Positions 18,164 through 27,093 are shown, counted from the first letter of the stretch. The stretch: DNA of 64,000 bases from Cellulomonas fimi ATCC 484 (GCF_000212695.1 NC_015514.1:620001-684000), one strand, 5' to 3'. Notes: generated by a model not told the origin, from the sequence alone. Translations and numbers: made by a program.

Positions 18164-19051
18164 GTGCAGCAGCAGCTCGACCCCGCATGGGTCGCCCGCG
18201 TCGTCCAGGTGGCCCTCGACGAGGACCTCGGCCCCGCGCCGGGCCGGGACGTCACGTCGCAGGCGACGATCCCGACCGACGCCGCCGGCACGGCCCACCT
18301 GGTCGCGCGCGCGGAGGGCGTCGTCGCCGGGCTGGTCGTCGTCCAGGAGGTCGTCGACCAGGTCGCGACCCGGCTCGGCCTCGCGGCGGTCCGCGTCGAC
18401 CTCACGGTGGAGGACGGCGCGCACGTCTGGCCGGGGGAGGTCCTGGCCGTCCTGGTCGGTCCCGTCCAGGCGCTGCTCGTCGCCGAGCGCACGCTGCTCA
18501 ACCTCGCGTCGCGCGCGTCGGGCGTCGCGACCCACACGCGGCGCTGGGCGCAGGTGCTCGACGGCACGGGCGCGCAGGTGCTCGACACCCGCAAGACGAC
18601 CCCGGGCCTGCGCGCGCTCGAGAAGTACGCGGTGCGGTGCGGCGGCGGGACCAACAAGCGCATGGGCCTGTACGACGTCGCGATGGTCAAGGACAACCAC
18701 GTGGTCGCGGCCGGCTCGGTCGCGGCCGCGGTGCGCGCCGTCCAGGAGCGGTTCCCCGACGTCGCGATCCAGGTCGAGGCCGACACGCTCGACCAGGCGC
18801 TCGAGGCCGTCGCCGCCGGCGCGCGGTTCCTGCTGCTCGACAACATGCCGACGCCGCTGCTCGCCGAGGTGGTCGCGACCGTGCGGGCGGGGGAGCCGTC
18901 GACGGGGCGCGTCGAGCTCGAGGCGACGGGCAACCTCACGCTCGAGCGGGCCGCCGAGGTCGCCGCGACCGGGGTGGACTACCTCTCCGTGGGTGCCCTC
19001 ACGCACTCGTCGCCGATCCTCGACCTGGCCCTGGACCTGCAGGCGTCCTGA
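18164..19051 (+). CDS. nadC: Nicotinate-nucleotide pyrophosphorylase (quinolinate phosphoribosyltransferase)
   Basis: Converts quinolinate and PRPP to nicotinate mononucleotide with CO2 release, the third step of de novo NAD synthesis. A 295-residue protein with RDVTSQATIP, the DTRKTTPGLR active-site loop, KYAVRCGGGTNKR, MVKDNHV, IQVEADT, LLDNM, and the final VDYLSVGALTHS. It functions in the pathway begun by nadB at 12072-13808. In many relatives a type III pantothenate kinase gene follows nadC; here lysS follows directly. Confidence 0.97.
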   Translation: MQQQLDPAWVARVVQVALDEDLGPAPGRDVTSQATIPTDAAGTAHLVARAEGVVAGLVVVQEVVDQVATRLGLAAVRVDLTVEDGAHVWPGEVLAVLVGPVQALLVAERTLLNLASRASGVATHTRRWAQVLDGTGAQVLDTRKTTPGLRALEKYAVRCGGGTNKRMGLYDVAMVKDNHVVAAGSVAAAVRAVQERFPDVAIQVEADTLDQALEAVAAGARFLLLDNMPTPLLAEVVATVRAGEPSTGRVELEATGNLTLERAAEVAATGVDYLSVGALTHSSPILDLALDLQAS

Positions 19052-19110
19052 CCGTCGCGGGCGGCAGCCGGCCGGGGGCCCGCGCGGACGGGGAGGCCGG
19101 TGCGCGCCCG

Positions 19111-19116
19111 TAGAAT
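19111..19116 (+). promoter_or_regulatory. -10 hexamer of a probable leaderless lysS promoter
   Basis: TAGAAT, close to the TATAAT consensus, ends 6 nt before the GTG start of lysS. Confidence 0.55.
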
Positions 19117-19122
19117 CGTCCG

Positions 19123-20658
19123 GTGACCGCTGCGCCTGACGAGACCATCGCGCCTGCCCCGTCGGCCCCCGCCGACGACACCCCCGAGCAGATCCAGGTC
19201 CGCCGCGCCAAGCGCGAGCGGCTGCTCGCCGAGGGGACCGACGCTTACCCCGTCGGCCTGCCGCGCACGCACACGATCGCGCAGGTCCGCGCCGAGCACC
19301 CCGACCTCGAGCCGGGCACCGAGACGCAGGACGAGGTCGGCGTCGCCGGCCGGGTCGTGTTCCTGCGCAACACCGGCAAGCTGTGCTTCGCGATGCTCCA
19401 GGACGGCGAGGGCAACCGCCTGCAGGCCATGCTGTCGCTGCGCGAGGTCGGCGAGGAGCGGCTCGCGGCCTTCAAGACCGACGTGGACCTCGGCGACCAC
19501 GTGTTCGTGCACGGCCGCGTCGTCGCGTCCCGCACCGGCGAGCTGTCGGTGTTCGCGGACGCGTGGGCCATGGCCGCCAAGGCGATCCGCCCGCTGCCCA
19601 ACGTCTACGAGGGCGCGGAGCTGTCCGAGGAGGCGCGCGTCCGGCAGCGGTACGTCGACCTCATCGTCAACCAGCGCTCGCGGGACATGGTCCGCACGCG
19701 CGCCGCGGTGCTCCGCTCGGTCCGCGACAACCTGCACCGGCGCGGCTTCCTCGAGGTCGAGACGCCCATGCTGCAGGTGCGCCCCGAGGGCGCGGCCGCG
19801 CGCCAGTTCGAGACGCACATGAACGCGTTCGACATCCCGCTGTTCCTGCGCATCGCGCCCGAGCTGTTCCTCAAGCGCGCCGCGGTCGGCGGCGTCGAGC
19901 GCGTCTTCGAGATCAACCGGAACTTCCGCAACGAGGGCGTCGACGCCACGCACTCGCCCGAGTTCGCGATGCTCGAGGCGTACGAGGCCTACGGCGACTA
20001 CGACACCATCGCCGAGCTCACGCAGGACCTCGTGCAGACGGCGGCACGCGACGCCTTCGGGTCGACCACCGTGACGCTCGCCGACGGGTCCGAGTACGAC
20101 CTGGGCGGCGAGTGGGAGCGGCTGCCCATGTACGACTCGCTGTCCGCCGCGCTGGGCGAGGAGATCACGCACGACACGACCGACGAGGTGCTGCTCGCGC
20201 TCCTCGACAAGGCCGGCGTCGAGCTCGCCCCCGGGCAGCGCAACCACGGCAAGATGGTCGAGGAGCTGTGGGAGCACCACGTCGGTCACCACCTGACGGC
20301 TCCGACCTTCGTGCGCGATTTCCCGGTCGAGACGTCGCCGCTGGTGCGTGACCACCGCCACAAGGCCGGGCTCGTCGAGAAGTGGGACCTGTACGTGCGC
20401 GGGATGGAGCTCGCGACCGGCTACTCCGAGCTCGTCGACCCGGTGATCCAGCGGCAGCGGTTCGAGGCGCAGGCGCTGCTCGCCGCGCGCGGCGACGACG
20501 ACGCCATGCGCATCGACGAGGATTTCCTCACCGCGATGGAGTTCGCGATGCCGCCGTCGGGCGGGATGGGCATGGGAATCGACCGTCTGCTCATCGCGCT
20601 CACGGGCCTCGGCATCCGCGAGACCATCCTGTTCCCGCTCGTGAAGCCGCAGGCCTGA
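19123..20658 (+). CDS. lysS: Lysyl-tRNA synthetase, class II
   Basis: Charges tRNA-Lys. A 511-residue protein with an N-terminal OB-fold anticodon domain ([19 protein letters not shown]), then the class II core. Motif 2 is [20 protein letters not shown] and motif 3 is [15 protein letters not shown]. The length and motif spacing are normal for a soluble class II LysRS; there is no N-terminal membrane domain of the LysX type. The GTG start is 6 nt behind a -10 hexamer, so the mRNA is probably leaderless. A small membrane gene follows after 2 nt. Confidence 0.97.
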   Translation: MTAAPDETIAPAPSAPADDTPEQIQVRRAKRERLLAEGTDAYPVGLPRTHTIAQVRAEHPDLEPGTETQDEVGVAGRVVFLRNTGKLCFAMLQDGEGNRLQAMLSLREVGEERLAAFKTDVDLGDHVFVHGRVVASRTGELSVFADAWAMAAKAIRPLPNVYEGAELSEEARVRQRYVDLIVNQRSRDMVRTRAAVLRSVRDNLHRRGFLEVETPMLQVRPEGAAARQFETHMNAFDIPLFLRIAPELFLKRAAVGGVERVFEINRNFRNEGVDATHSPEFAMLEAYEAYGDYDTIAELTQDLVQTAARDAFGSTTVTLADGSEYDLGGEWERLPMYDSLSAALGEEITHDTTDEVLLALLDKAGVELAPGQRNHGKMVEELWEHHVGHHLTAPTFVRDFPVETSPLVRDHRHKAGLVEKWDLYVRGMELATGYSELVDPVIQRQRFEAQALLAARGDDDAMRIDEDFLTAMEFAMPPSGGMGMGIDRLLIALTGLGIRETILFPLVKPQA

Positions 20659-20660
20659 CG

Positions 20661-20852
20661 ATGAACGGCCTCGGTGCCGCCCTCGCGGCGATCCTCCCGT
20701 CCATCGGTGTCGGCCTCATCTTCTGGTTCGCGATCCGTGCGCTCGTGAATGCCGACCGCACGGAACGGCAGGCATTGGCGAGAATGGACGCCGCAGAACG
20801 CCTCGCCGCACAGCGGGAACCGACCCCGAAGAATGACGAATCGACGCCCTAG
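20661..20852 (+). CDS. Small single-pass membrane protein between lysS and lsr2
   Basis: A 63-residue ORF with one membrane helix (~5-28, AAILPSIGVGLIFWFAIRAL) followed by a charged, probably coiled cytoplasmic tail (NADRTERQALARMDAAERLAAQ). It starts 2 nt after the lysS stop, so it is likely translated from the same transcript. The codon use of its 3' part is noticeably less GC-rich than its neighbours. Not assigned to a known family. Function unknown; a membrane anchor or regulatory peptide is possible. Confidence 0.65.
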   Translation: MNGLGAALAAILPSIGVGLIFWFAIRALVNADRTERQALARMDAAERLAAQREPTPKNDESTP

Positions 20853-20935
20853 CGTTTGACGCCTGAATCGGACGGATGTCATGCTTCGCGGGTAAGCGGA
20901 ATTTCCCCTCCATCGCACTTACCCCGGAGCGAACA
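20853..20935 (+). promoter_or_regulatory. Low-GC lsr2 promoter region with inverted repeat
   Basis: TTGACG (20856-20861) and CATGCT (20880-20885) are plausible -35/-10 elements 18 nt apart. GGGTAAG (20890-20896) and CTTACCC (20918-20924) form a 7-bp inverted repeat between them and the ATG. The whole stretch is AT-rich for this genome, as expected for a site bound by an AT-preferring protein such as Lsr2 itself. Confidence 0.5.
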
Positions 20936-21274
20936 ATGGCTCAGAAGGTCCAGGTCCTGCTCGTCGACGACATCGACGGCGGAACGGCGGACGAGACGGT
21001 GACGTTCGCGCTCGACGGCGTGACGTACGAGATCGACCTCACCGCGGCGCACGCCACCGAGCTCCGCGACTCCCTCGCCCAGTGGGTCGGGCACGCCCGC
21101 AAGGTCGGCGGCCGTTCCTCGGCCGGCCGCACCGCCCCCCGGCCGGGCGGTGTCAAGCGCTCCGCGAACGACGCGCAGGCGATCCGCGAGTGGGCGAAGG
21201 CCAACGGCCACCACGTCTCGGAGCGCGGTCGCATCTCCGCCGACGTCAAGGCGGCGTACGACGCGGCCCACTGA
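20936..21274 (+). CDS. lsr2: Lsr2-type nucleoid-associated protein
   Basis: Actinobacterial H-NS analogue that bridges DNA, prefers AT-rich sequence and silences horizontally acquired genes. A 112-residue protein: the N-terminal dimerisation domain (AQKVQVLLVDDIDGG, VTFALDGVTYEIDL) and the C-terminal DNA-binding domain containing the minor-groove RGR motif (SERGRIS) and IREWAKANGHHV. A Lys/Arg/Gly/Pro linker joins them. An ATG start at 20936 with CGGAG upstream is preferred over an earlier in-frame start. Autoregulation through the AT-rich upstream region is likely (inference). Transcription ends at the 17-bp hairpin downstream. Confidence 0.95.
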   Translation: MAQKVQVLLVDDIDGGTADETVTFALDGVTYEIDLTAAHATELRDSLAQWVGHARKVGGRSSAGRTAPRPGGVKRSANDAQAIREWAKANGHHVSERGRISADVKAAYDAAH

Positions 21275-21290
21275 CCGCGCACCCCGCACG

Positions 21291-21327
21291 ACGAGGCCCC
21301 CGGCACCGACGGTGCCGGGGGCCTCGT
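21291..21327. terminator. Bidirectional terminator, 17-bp perfect stem
   Basis: ACGAGGCCCCCGGCACC (21291-21307) and its exact complement (21311-21327) enclose a 3-nt loop between the convergent lsr2 and xylB genes. Confidence 0.85.
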
Positions 21328-21343
21328 GCTGCTGCGAGGCGTG

Positions 21344-22792
21344 TCAGGCCGGCCGGACCGCCGTGAGCTCGCGCACCGCCGCGTACTGCTCGCGGATCCG
21401 GGCGACGGGCTCGGCGCGGTGCACCGACGCCTCCGCGGCCGAGGTCCACGACGGGGCCGCCTCGGCGCCCGACAGCACCCAGGCCGCCTGCCGGGCGGCT
21501 CCGTCGGCGACGTACTCGCCCGGCGTCGGGACGTGCACGTCGAGGCCGAAGACGGCGGGCGCGATCTCCCGCACGGCACGGGACTGCGCGCCGCCGCCGA
21601 TGAGGAAGAGCCGCTCGACCGCGACGCCCTGCGCGCGCAGCGCGTCGATGCCGTCGGCGAGCGCGCACAGCATGCCCTCGACGGCCGCGCGCGCGAGGTG
21701 CGCCGGCGTCGTGTTCGCGAGCCGCAGGCCGTGCAGCGCGCCCGTCGCGTCGGGCTTGTTCGGGGTGCGCTCGCCCTCGAGGTAGGGGACCAGGACGAGG
21801 CCGTCGGCGCCCGCGGGCGCGGACAGCGCGAGCTCCGCGAGGCCCGCGTGGTCGACGCCGAGCATCCGGGCGGCCGCGTCGAGCACGCGCGACGCGTTGA
21901 GGGTGCAGGCCAGCGGCAGGAACGCGCCCGTCGCGTCGGCGAACCCGGTGACGAGCCCCGAGCCGTCGGCCGTGGGGGAGGACGCGATCGCGGAGACGAC
22001 GCCCGACGTGCCGATCGACACCGCGACGTCGCCCGGGCCGAGCCCGAGGGCGAGGGCCGCGGCAGCGTTGTCGCCCGCACCGGGCCCGAGGACCGGCTCG
22101 CGGCCGCCGACGACCGCGCGCGGCCCCGCCTCGGACGGGCCGAGGACCCGGGGCAGCTGCACACGGTGCCCGAGACCGCGCTCGAGCAGGTCGAGCCGGT
22201 AGTCGTTCGTGACGGGGGACCAGTAGCCCGTGCCGGACGCGTCGGAGCGGTCGGTCACGAGCTGGTCGAGGCCCGCACCGCCCGAGCCGGCGCCGTTGCC
22301 GCCGAGCCGCCACGTCAGCCAGTCGTGCGGGAGGGCGACGGCCGCGACGCGGTCGGCGTTGTCGGGCTCGGCGTCGCGCAGCCAGCGGAGCTTGGTGACG
22401 GTGAGCGACGCGACCGGGACGGAGCCGATCGCGTCGGCCCACGCCTGCGCGCCCGCCTCGGCGTCGCCGTCGCCGAGCTCGGCGATGAGGTCGAGCGCGG
22501 CCTGCGCCGAGCGCGTGTCGTTCCAGAGGAGCGCGTCGCGGACGACCTCGCCCGACGCGTCGAGCGCGACCATGCCGTGCTGCTGGCCGCCGACGGAGAT
22601 CGCGTCGACGTCGTCGAGACCGCCCGCGTCGGCGATCGCGGTCTGCAGCGCGTCCCACCAGTGGCGCGGGTCGACGGCGGTGCCGTCGGGGTGCGAGGCG
22701 CGGCCCTGACGGACCAGCTCCCCGGTGTCGGCGTCGCGGACGACGACCTTGCAGGACTGCGTGGAGGAGTCCACGCCGGCGACGAGCGTCAT
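21344..22792 (-). CDS. xylB: Xylulokinase
   Basis: FGGY-family kinase phosphorylating D-xylulose to D-xylulose 5-phosphate for the pentose phosphate pathway. A 482-residue protein: N-terminal [33 protein letters not shown], the ATP site [12 protein letters not shown], the [20 protein letters not shown] region and the C-terminal [16 protein letters not shown]. These match bacterial xylulokinases rather than glycerol kinases, and linkage to xylA supports the substrate. The ATG start is preceded by AAGGAA. It lies 129 nt downstream of xylA on the same strand. Confidence 0.94.
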   Translation of the reverse strand: MTLVAGVDSSTQSCKVVVRDADTGELVRQGRASHPDGTAVDPRHWWDALQTAIADAGGLDDVDAISVGGQQHGMVALDASGEVVRDALLWNDTRSAQAALDLIAELGDGDAEAGAQAWADAIGSVPVASLTVTKLRWLRDAEPDNADRVAAVALPHDWLTWRLGGNGAGSGGAGLDQLVTDRSDASGTGYWSPVTNDYRLDLLERGLGHRVQLPRVLGPSEAGPRAVVGGREPVLGPGAGDNAAAALALGLGPGDVAVSIGTSGVVSAIASSPTADGSGLVTGFADATGAFLPLACTLNASRVLDAAARMLGVDHAGLAELALSAPAGADGLVLVPYLEGERTPNKPDATGALHGLRLANTTPAHLARAAVEGMLCALADGIDALRAQGVAVERLFLIGGGAQSRAVREIAPAVFGLDVHVPTPGEYVADGAARQAAWVLSGAEAAPSWTSAAEASVHRAEPVARIREQYAAVRELTAVRPA

Positions 22793-22873
22793 GGGGCTTT
22801 CCTTCGGCGGGCGGACCGGCGGCGGTGCAACGGTCGCGGGGGAGACGAGGGCTGGCCCGCGGAGGGGCCGACA

Positions 22874-22914
22874 GCACCGCCCGCCCTGCCGAGGGGCGGC
22901 GGGGCGGGCGGTGC
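22874..22914 (-). terminator. Hairpin between xylA and xylB (attenuator or mRNA-stabilising stem)
   Basis: GCACCGCCCGCCC (22874-22886) pairs with GGGCGGGCGGTGC (22902-22914), a 13-bp stem with a 15-nt loop just after the xylA stop. Because xylB lacks an obvious promoter, partial read-through giving less XylB than XylA is plausible. Confidence 0.6.
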
Positions 22915-22921
22915 CGGTGGG

Positions 22922-24109
22922 TCAGCGGGCGCCGAGCGCGTGCTCGAGGGCCAGCTGGTTCAGGCGGACGAAGCCGTAGCCGCGCTCGGCGACCGCGTCG
23001 ACGTCCAGGTCCTCGTAGGCCGAGGTGTCGGCGAGCAGGTCGTCGAGGGTCTCGCCCTCGGCGATCGTCGGCTGCGCGAGCTCGAGCACGCCGGCGGCCT
23101 CGAGCGCCTCCTGCACCTCGGGGTCGGCACGGAACGCCTGCGCGCGCTCCTTGAGCAGGATGTAGGTCGCCATGTTGGCGGCGGCCGAGTCCCACACGCC
23201 CTGGAAGTCCTCGGTGCGCGACGGCTTGTAGTCGAAGTGGACCGGGCCGTCGTAGCGCGGGCCGCCGCTCGGGAAGCCGTTCTCGAGCAGGTCGACCGTG
23301 GCGAAGGCGGAGAACAGGTCGCCGTGGCCGAAGACGAGGTCCTGGTCGTACTTGATGGACCGCTGGCCGTTGAGGTCGATGTGGAAGAGCTTGCCCGCCC
23401 ACAGCGCCTGCGCGATGCCCTGCGTGAAGTTCAGGCCGGCCATCTGCTCGTGCCCGACCTCGGGGTTGAGGCCGACGATGTCGCCGTTCTCGAGGCGGTC
23501 GATGAGCGCGATCGCGTGCCCGATGGTCGGCAGGAGGATGTCGCCGCGGGGCTCGTTCGGCTTGGGCTCCAGCGCGATGCGCAGGTCGTAGCCCTTGCTC
23601 TTGATGTAGCCGGCGACGGTGTCGATGCCCTCGGCGTAGCGGTCGTGCGCGGCGTTGAGGTCCTTGGCCGAGTCGTACTCGGCGCCCTCGCGGCCACCCC
23701 ACATGACGAACGTGGACGCGCCGAGCTCGGCGGCCAGGTCGACGTTGCGGATGACCTTGCGCAGGCCGTAGCGGCGCACGCGGCGGTCGTTCGAGGTGAA
23801 CGCGCCGTCCTTGAAGATCGGGTGGCTGAACGTGTTGGTCGTGACCATCTCGACCGTGATGCCGGTCTCCTCGAGCGCCTTCTTGAAGCGCGTGAGGATG
23901 CGGTCACGCTCGGCGGCGTCGGAGCCGAACGGCACGACGTCGTCGTCGTGGAACGTCACGTGCGCGGCGCCGAGCTCGGCGAGCTTGTGCACGGACTCGA
24001 CCGGGTCCAGCCACGGCCGCGAGGCGCTGCCGAACTGGTCCTGGGCGTTCCACCCGACCGTCCACAGGCCGAAGGAGAACTTGTCGTCGGGGGTGGGCTT
24101 GCGGACCAT
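22922..24109 (-). CDS. xylA: D-xylose isomerase (class I, Streptomyces type)
   Basis: Interconverts D-xylose and D-xylulose. A 395-residue protein whose numbering coincides with the Streptomyces enzymes. H54 and D57 lie in FHDDD, E181 and K183 in [11 protein letters not shown]217 and H220 in [10 protein letters not shown]245 in HIDLNGQ, D255 and D257 in YDQD, and D287 in RYDGP. These are the catalytic base, lysine and both metal sites, so the enzyme looks fully active. RBS GAGAGG precedes the ATG. It is transcribed divergently from the ROK regulator and upstream of xylB. Confidence 0.98.
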   Translation of the reverse strand: MVRKPTPDDKFSFGLWTVGWNAQDQFGSASRPWLDPVESVHKLAELGAAHVTFHDDDVVPFGSDAAERDRILTRFKKALEETGITVEMVTTNTFSHPIFKDGAFTSNDRRVRRYGLRKVIRNVDLAAELGASTFVMWGGREGAEYDSAKDLNAAHDRYAEGIDTVAGYIKSKGYDLRIALEPKPNEPRGDILLPTIGHAIALIDRLENGDIVGLNPEVGHEQMAGLNFTQGIAQALWAGKLFHIDLNGQRSIKYDQDLVFGHGDLFSAFATVDLLENGFPSGGPRYDGPVHFDYKPSRTEDFQGVWDSAAANMATYILLKERAQAFRADPEVQEALEAAGVLELAQPTIAEGETLDDLLADTSAYEDLDVDAVAERGYGFVRLNQLALEHALGAR

Positions 24110-24208
24110 CGCGACCTCTCATCATCGAGTGCCCCGGCGCGACGTTCGATCGCACCGAGATTTGTTGTATGGCTGAACTTATGGCGGATCGGGGCTAGGG
24201 TCAACCCC
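24110..24208. promoter_or_regulatory. Divergent xylA / xylR promoter-operator region
   Basis: An AT-rich island at ~24155-24183 in otherwise GC-rich DNA holds two direct TATGGC units exactly 12 nt apart (24168-24173 and 24180-24185). TAGGGT (24196-24201) ends 7 nt before the GTG of the ROK gene and is its likely leaderless -10. The repeats lie between the two genes, where an autoregulating XylR would bind (inference). Confidence 0.55.
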
Positions 24209-25615
24209 GTGAGAGCGACGGCCGCACGGCAGGGGAGCCTGCGCGAGCACAACCTCGGGCTCGTGCTGCGCCACGTCCTCGACGCCGCCGCGACCGGTGC
24301 ACCCCCACCGTCGCGCGCCGACGTCGCCGGCGCGACCGGACTCACGCGCGCCACCGTCTCCGCCCTCGTCGACCGGCTCGTCGCCGGTGGGCTGCTCGCC
24401 GAGCTGCCTCCCGTGCCCACCCAGCGCGCCGGTCGTCCCGCCGTCCCGCTCGCCGCCCCCGCCGGGACCGTCGCCGCGCTGGGGGCCGAGGTCAACGTCG
24501 ACTACCTGGGCGTCCGCGTCCTCGACCTGTCCCGCCGCGTGCTCGTCGAGCACGTCGAGCACGGCGACTTCCGCGGCAGCGCCCCGGCCGAGGTCCTGGC
24601 GCGCCTCGGCGCGCTCGTCGACGACGCCGTCGCGGTCCTCGACGGGCGAGCCGAACCGTCCGTCGACGCCTCGCACGGGCGCGACGACCACGCCCCCGGG
24701 CACGCGGCGACCGCGACGAGCCCGGGTGACGCGACGGCTCCGCGCGACGTGACTCCCGCGGGGGACGTGACGGCCCCGGGGGGGACGACGCGCACGACTG
24801 ACGCAACACCCCCGGCACCCGGCGCGCCGCACGCACCTCTCGCGGCGTCCGGCACCCCGCCACGCCTCGCCGGCGTCGCGCTCGCGCTCCCCGGCCTGGT
24901 CGACGCGCGCGGCGGCGCGCTGCGCTACGCGCCCAACCTCGGCTGGCGCGACGTCGACGTCGCCGGCCTCGCGCGCACGTCGTCCGCGGTCCTCGCCGCC
25001 CACCCCCCGCGGCTCGCCAACGAGGCCGACCTCGCCGCGCGCGCCGAGGCGACCGTCCGCCGCACCCCCGGGGCGCGCCCGTCCTTCGTCTACGTGTCGG
25101 GGGAGATCGGCGTCGGTGGTGCGCTCGTGCTCGACGGCGAGATCTTCGGCGGCCGGCACGGCTGGGCCGGCGAGCTCGGCCACACGCTCGTCGGCGACGG
25201 CCGCACCCTCGAGCAGGTCGCCGGCCAGGACGCGCTGCTGCGCGCCGCGGGCCTCGACCCGCGCGACGGGCTCGACGCGCTCGTCGCCGCTGCGCGCGCC
25301 GACAGCCCCGGCGTCCGCGACGCGCTCGCCGCCGCCGGCGGCGTCCTGGGTGCCGCGCTCGCGAACGTCGTCAACCTCGTCGACGTCGGGCACGTCGTCC
25401 TCGGCGGCACCTACGCCGCGCTCGCCGACCACGTCCGCGCTCCCGTCCTCGACGCGCTGCGCCGGCACGTCATCGGTGCGCCGTGGGCCGAGCCGACCGT
25501 CGACGTCGCGTGCGCGGGCGGTCACGCCGCCATGACCGGCGCTGCGCTCACGGTGCTGCGCACCGTCGTCGCCGACCCGTCGGCCTGGCTCGTCGACGCC
25601 ACCGACCCGGCCTGA
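24209..25615 (+). CDS. xylR: ROK-family transcriptional regulator (XylR-like)
   Basis: A 468-residue protein. An N-terminal winged helix (SLREHNLGLVLRHV, GLTRATVSALVDRLVAGGLL) precedes a ROK sugar-sensing domain (VSGEIGVGGALVLDGEIFGG, HGWAGELGH). The zinc motif CxCGxxGC of sugar-kinase-type ROK proteins is missing. A low-complexity Asp/Thr/Pro/Ala insertion of ~65 residues (~146-214) separates the ROK lobes and makes the protein about 60 residues longer than typical. Divergence from xylAB indicates a xylose-responsive repressor of that operon, and perhaps of xylanase genes (inference). The leaderless GTG start is supported by its -10 box. Confidence 0.88.
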   Translation: MRATAARQGSLREHNLGLVLRHVLDAAATGAPPPSRADVAGATGLTRATVSALVDRLVAGGLLAELPPVPTQRAGRPAVPLAAPAGTVAALGAEVNVDYLGVRVLDLSRRVLVEHVEHGDFRGSAPAEVLARLGALVDDAVAVLDGRAEPSVDASHGRDDHAPGHAATATSPGDATAPRDVTPAGDVTAPGGTTRTTDATPPAPGAPHAPLAASGTPPRLAGVALALPGLVDARGGALRYAPNLGWRDVDVAGLARTSSAVLAAHPPRLANEADLAARAEATVRRTPGARPSFVYVSGEIGVGGALVLDGEIFGGRHGWAGELGHTLVGDGRTLEQVAGQDALLRAAGLDPRDGLDALVAAARADSPGVRDALAAAGGVLGAALANVVNLVDVGHVVLGGTYAALADHVRAPVLDALRRHVIGAPWAEPTVDVACAGGHAAMTGAALTVLRTVVADPSAWLVDATDPA

Positions 25616-25764
25616 GGCGTCGTCGGGCGCGCGTGCGCACGGGGCGGCGGCCGCGGATCCGGCGTCCGCTCCGACCGCCGCGGTCCCGCGGACGACTCAC
25701 CCGCTCGGAGGCACGGCCGCGTCCCAGGCTGCTGCGCCCGACGTCGGAGGACCTGGTGGTGGCT

Positions 25765-25781
25765 GCCGGCGCAGCGCCGGC
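25765..25781 (+). terminator. Small GC hairpin downstream of xylR
   Basis: GCCGGCG (25765-25771) and CGCCGGC (25775-25781) around CAG, 150 nt after the xylR stop. A weak candidate terminator. Confidence 0.35.
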
Positions 25782-25814
25782 GGGCGTCGCCGGGTGGCCG
25801 CGACGGCTCCGGTC

Positions 25815-25820
25815 TAGGCT
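25815..25820 (+). promoter_or_regulatory. -10 hexamer of a probable leaderless lactonase promoter
   Basis: TAGGCT ends 8 nt before the GTG start at 25829, the same hexamer as at folP. Confidence 0.45.
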
Positions 25821-25828
25821 CGTCGCCC

Positions 25829-26884
25829 GTGACTCGGCTCTGGATCGGTACCTACCCCGCCGCGGGCGCGGGCACCCCCGTCGGCCTCGGCGAGGGCGTC
25901 TGGCGCGTGACCCTCGACGACGCGACCGGTGCGCTGTCGGACGCGACCCTCACGCTCGCGCTGCCCTCGCCCTCGTACGTGACCGGGGTGCCCGGCGGTC
26001 CGGTGGTGGCGGCGCTGGAGGCGCAGGAAGGGCAGGTCGCGACGCTCGCGGTCGACGGGGACCGGCTCGTCGAGCGGTCCCGCGTGGGCTCGGGCGGCGC
26101 GTACCCGTGCCACGTCTCGACCGAGCTCGACGGGCTGCTCGCGGTCGCGAACTACGGGTCGGGCACCCTCGGGCTCGTCCCGGTCGCGGCCGACGGCACC
26201 GCGGGCGAGCCCGTCGCGTCGCTCGCGCACGAGGGCAGCGGCCCCCGGACCGACCGGCAGGAGGGACCGCACGCGCACTTCGTCGTCCTCGCGCCGGGCG
26301 GCCGGCACGTCCTCGTCGCCGACCTGGGGACCGACGAGATCCGCCGCTACCGCCGGACGGCGGAGGGCGTCGAGCCCGACGGTGTCGCCGTGACGCTCCC
26401 GCCCGGCACCGGCCCGCGCCACCTGGCCTTCGCGGCCGACGGCCGGACGCTGTACGTCGTGGGCGAGCTCGACGTGCAGGTGCACGTCCTGACGTGGGAC
26501 GAGGCGACCTCGACGGCCGCCGCCGCGCAGACCGTCCCGGCCGTCGTCGGCGACGTCACCGGGTCCGGCGGGGGTGGTCCCGTCCATGCCGTGCGGCACC
26601 CCGCCGGGTCCCTGCCGTCGCACGTCGTCGTCGACGGGGACGAGGTGCTGGTCGCGGTCCGGGGGGCGGACGTGCTCACGCGCTACCGCGTCGGCGCCGA
26701 CGGTCGCCTGTCCGCGGGCCGCTCGCACCCCGTGGGCGGCCACTGGCCGCGGCACTTCGCGGTCGTCGGCCCGTGGGTCGTCGTGACCCTCGAGAAGGCT
26801 CACCGCCTCGCGGTCCTCGACGCCGAGGGCGCGATCGTCTCGACGTCCGACATCCCGTCCCCTGCCTCGGTCCACCCCGCCTGA
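25829..26884 (+). CDS. Lactonase family (6-phosphogluconolactonase-type) beta-propeller protein
   Basis: A 351-residue seven-bladed propeller of the lactonase (Pgl/YbhE) family. Repeating blade motifs are visible: WIGTYP at the start, PCHVSTELDGLLAVANYGSG, EGPHAHFVVLAPGGRHVLVADLGTDEI, GPRHLAFAADGRTLYVVGEL, and WPRHFAVVGPWVVV. The HVS…YGSG and PHAH…ADLG blocks are the family hallmarks. Members hydrolyse 6-phosphogluconolactone or other sugar lactones; substrate specificity cannot be read here. The location between the xyl locus and a giant GH3 gene fits a sugar-lactone role such as xylonolactone (inference). No signal peptide, so cytoplasmic. Confidence 0.82.
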   Translation: MTRLWIGTYPAAGAGTPVGLGEGVWRVTLDDATGALSDATLTLALPSPSYVTGVPGGPVVAALEAQEGQVATLAVDGDRLVERSRVGSGGAYPCHVSTELDGLLAVANYGSGTLGLVPVAADGTAGEPVASLAHEGSGPRTDRQEGPHAHFVVLAPGGRHVLVADLGTDEIRRYRRTAEGVEPDGVAVTLPPGTGPRHLAFAADGRTLYVVGELDVQVHVLTWDEATSTAAAAQTVPAVVGDVTGSGGGGPVHAVRHPAGSLPSHVVVDGDEVLVAVRGADVLTRYRVGADGRLSAGRSHPVGGHWPRHFAVVGPWVVVTLEKAHRLAVLDAEGAIVSTSDIPSPASVHPA

Positions 26885-26908
26885 CCGCCGCACCCCACCC
26901 CGTCCCGC

Positions 26909-26943
26909 CCGGTCTCGTCCGCCCTTTCGGCCGACGAGACCGG
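26909..26943 (+). terminator. Terminator of the lactonase gene
   Basis: CCGGTCTCGTC (26909-26919) pairs with GACGAGACCGG (26933-26943); the loop contains a nested GCC/GGC pair around CTTTC. Confidence 0.78.
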
Positions 26944-27073
26944 CACAGCGCGCCGAGAGCGCGACAGGCACGTGCCGGTCCCGGGGCGTCGTGTCGTTGT
27001 CGCGGGCAAGCACGGGGTCGCGCGCCCCGGGCGGCGCGGAGGGAGCGGGTCGTGACCGAATCGTGATGTTCTG

Positions 27074-27093
27074 CACTTACTGGTCGGTAAGTG
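27074..27093. promoter_or_regulatory. TetR-type operator palindrome upstream of the GH3 gene
   Basis: CACTTAC-TGGTCG-GTAAGTG is a perfect 7-bp inverted repeat with a 6-nt centre, and its core TTACTGGTCGGTAA resembles actinobacterial TetR-family operators. It is AT-rich against its surroundings and 128 nt before the start codon. The cognate regulator is not obvious in the window; the only TetR gene is at 51158. Confidence 0.6.

Noticed and set aside
13237..18939. A ~1900-codon open frame antisense to the xylanase and nadC genes
   Set aside because: Arg/Val/Asp-rich sequence with no domain, typical of antisense frames in very GC-rich coding DNA; the plus strand holds clear enzymes.
21326..24208. 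An apparent 960-codon upstream extension of the xylR frame
   Set aside because: It runs antisense through xylB and xylA. The winged-helix domain begins right after the GTG at 24209, which has a -10 box.
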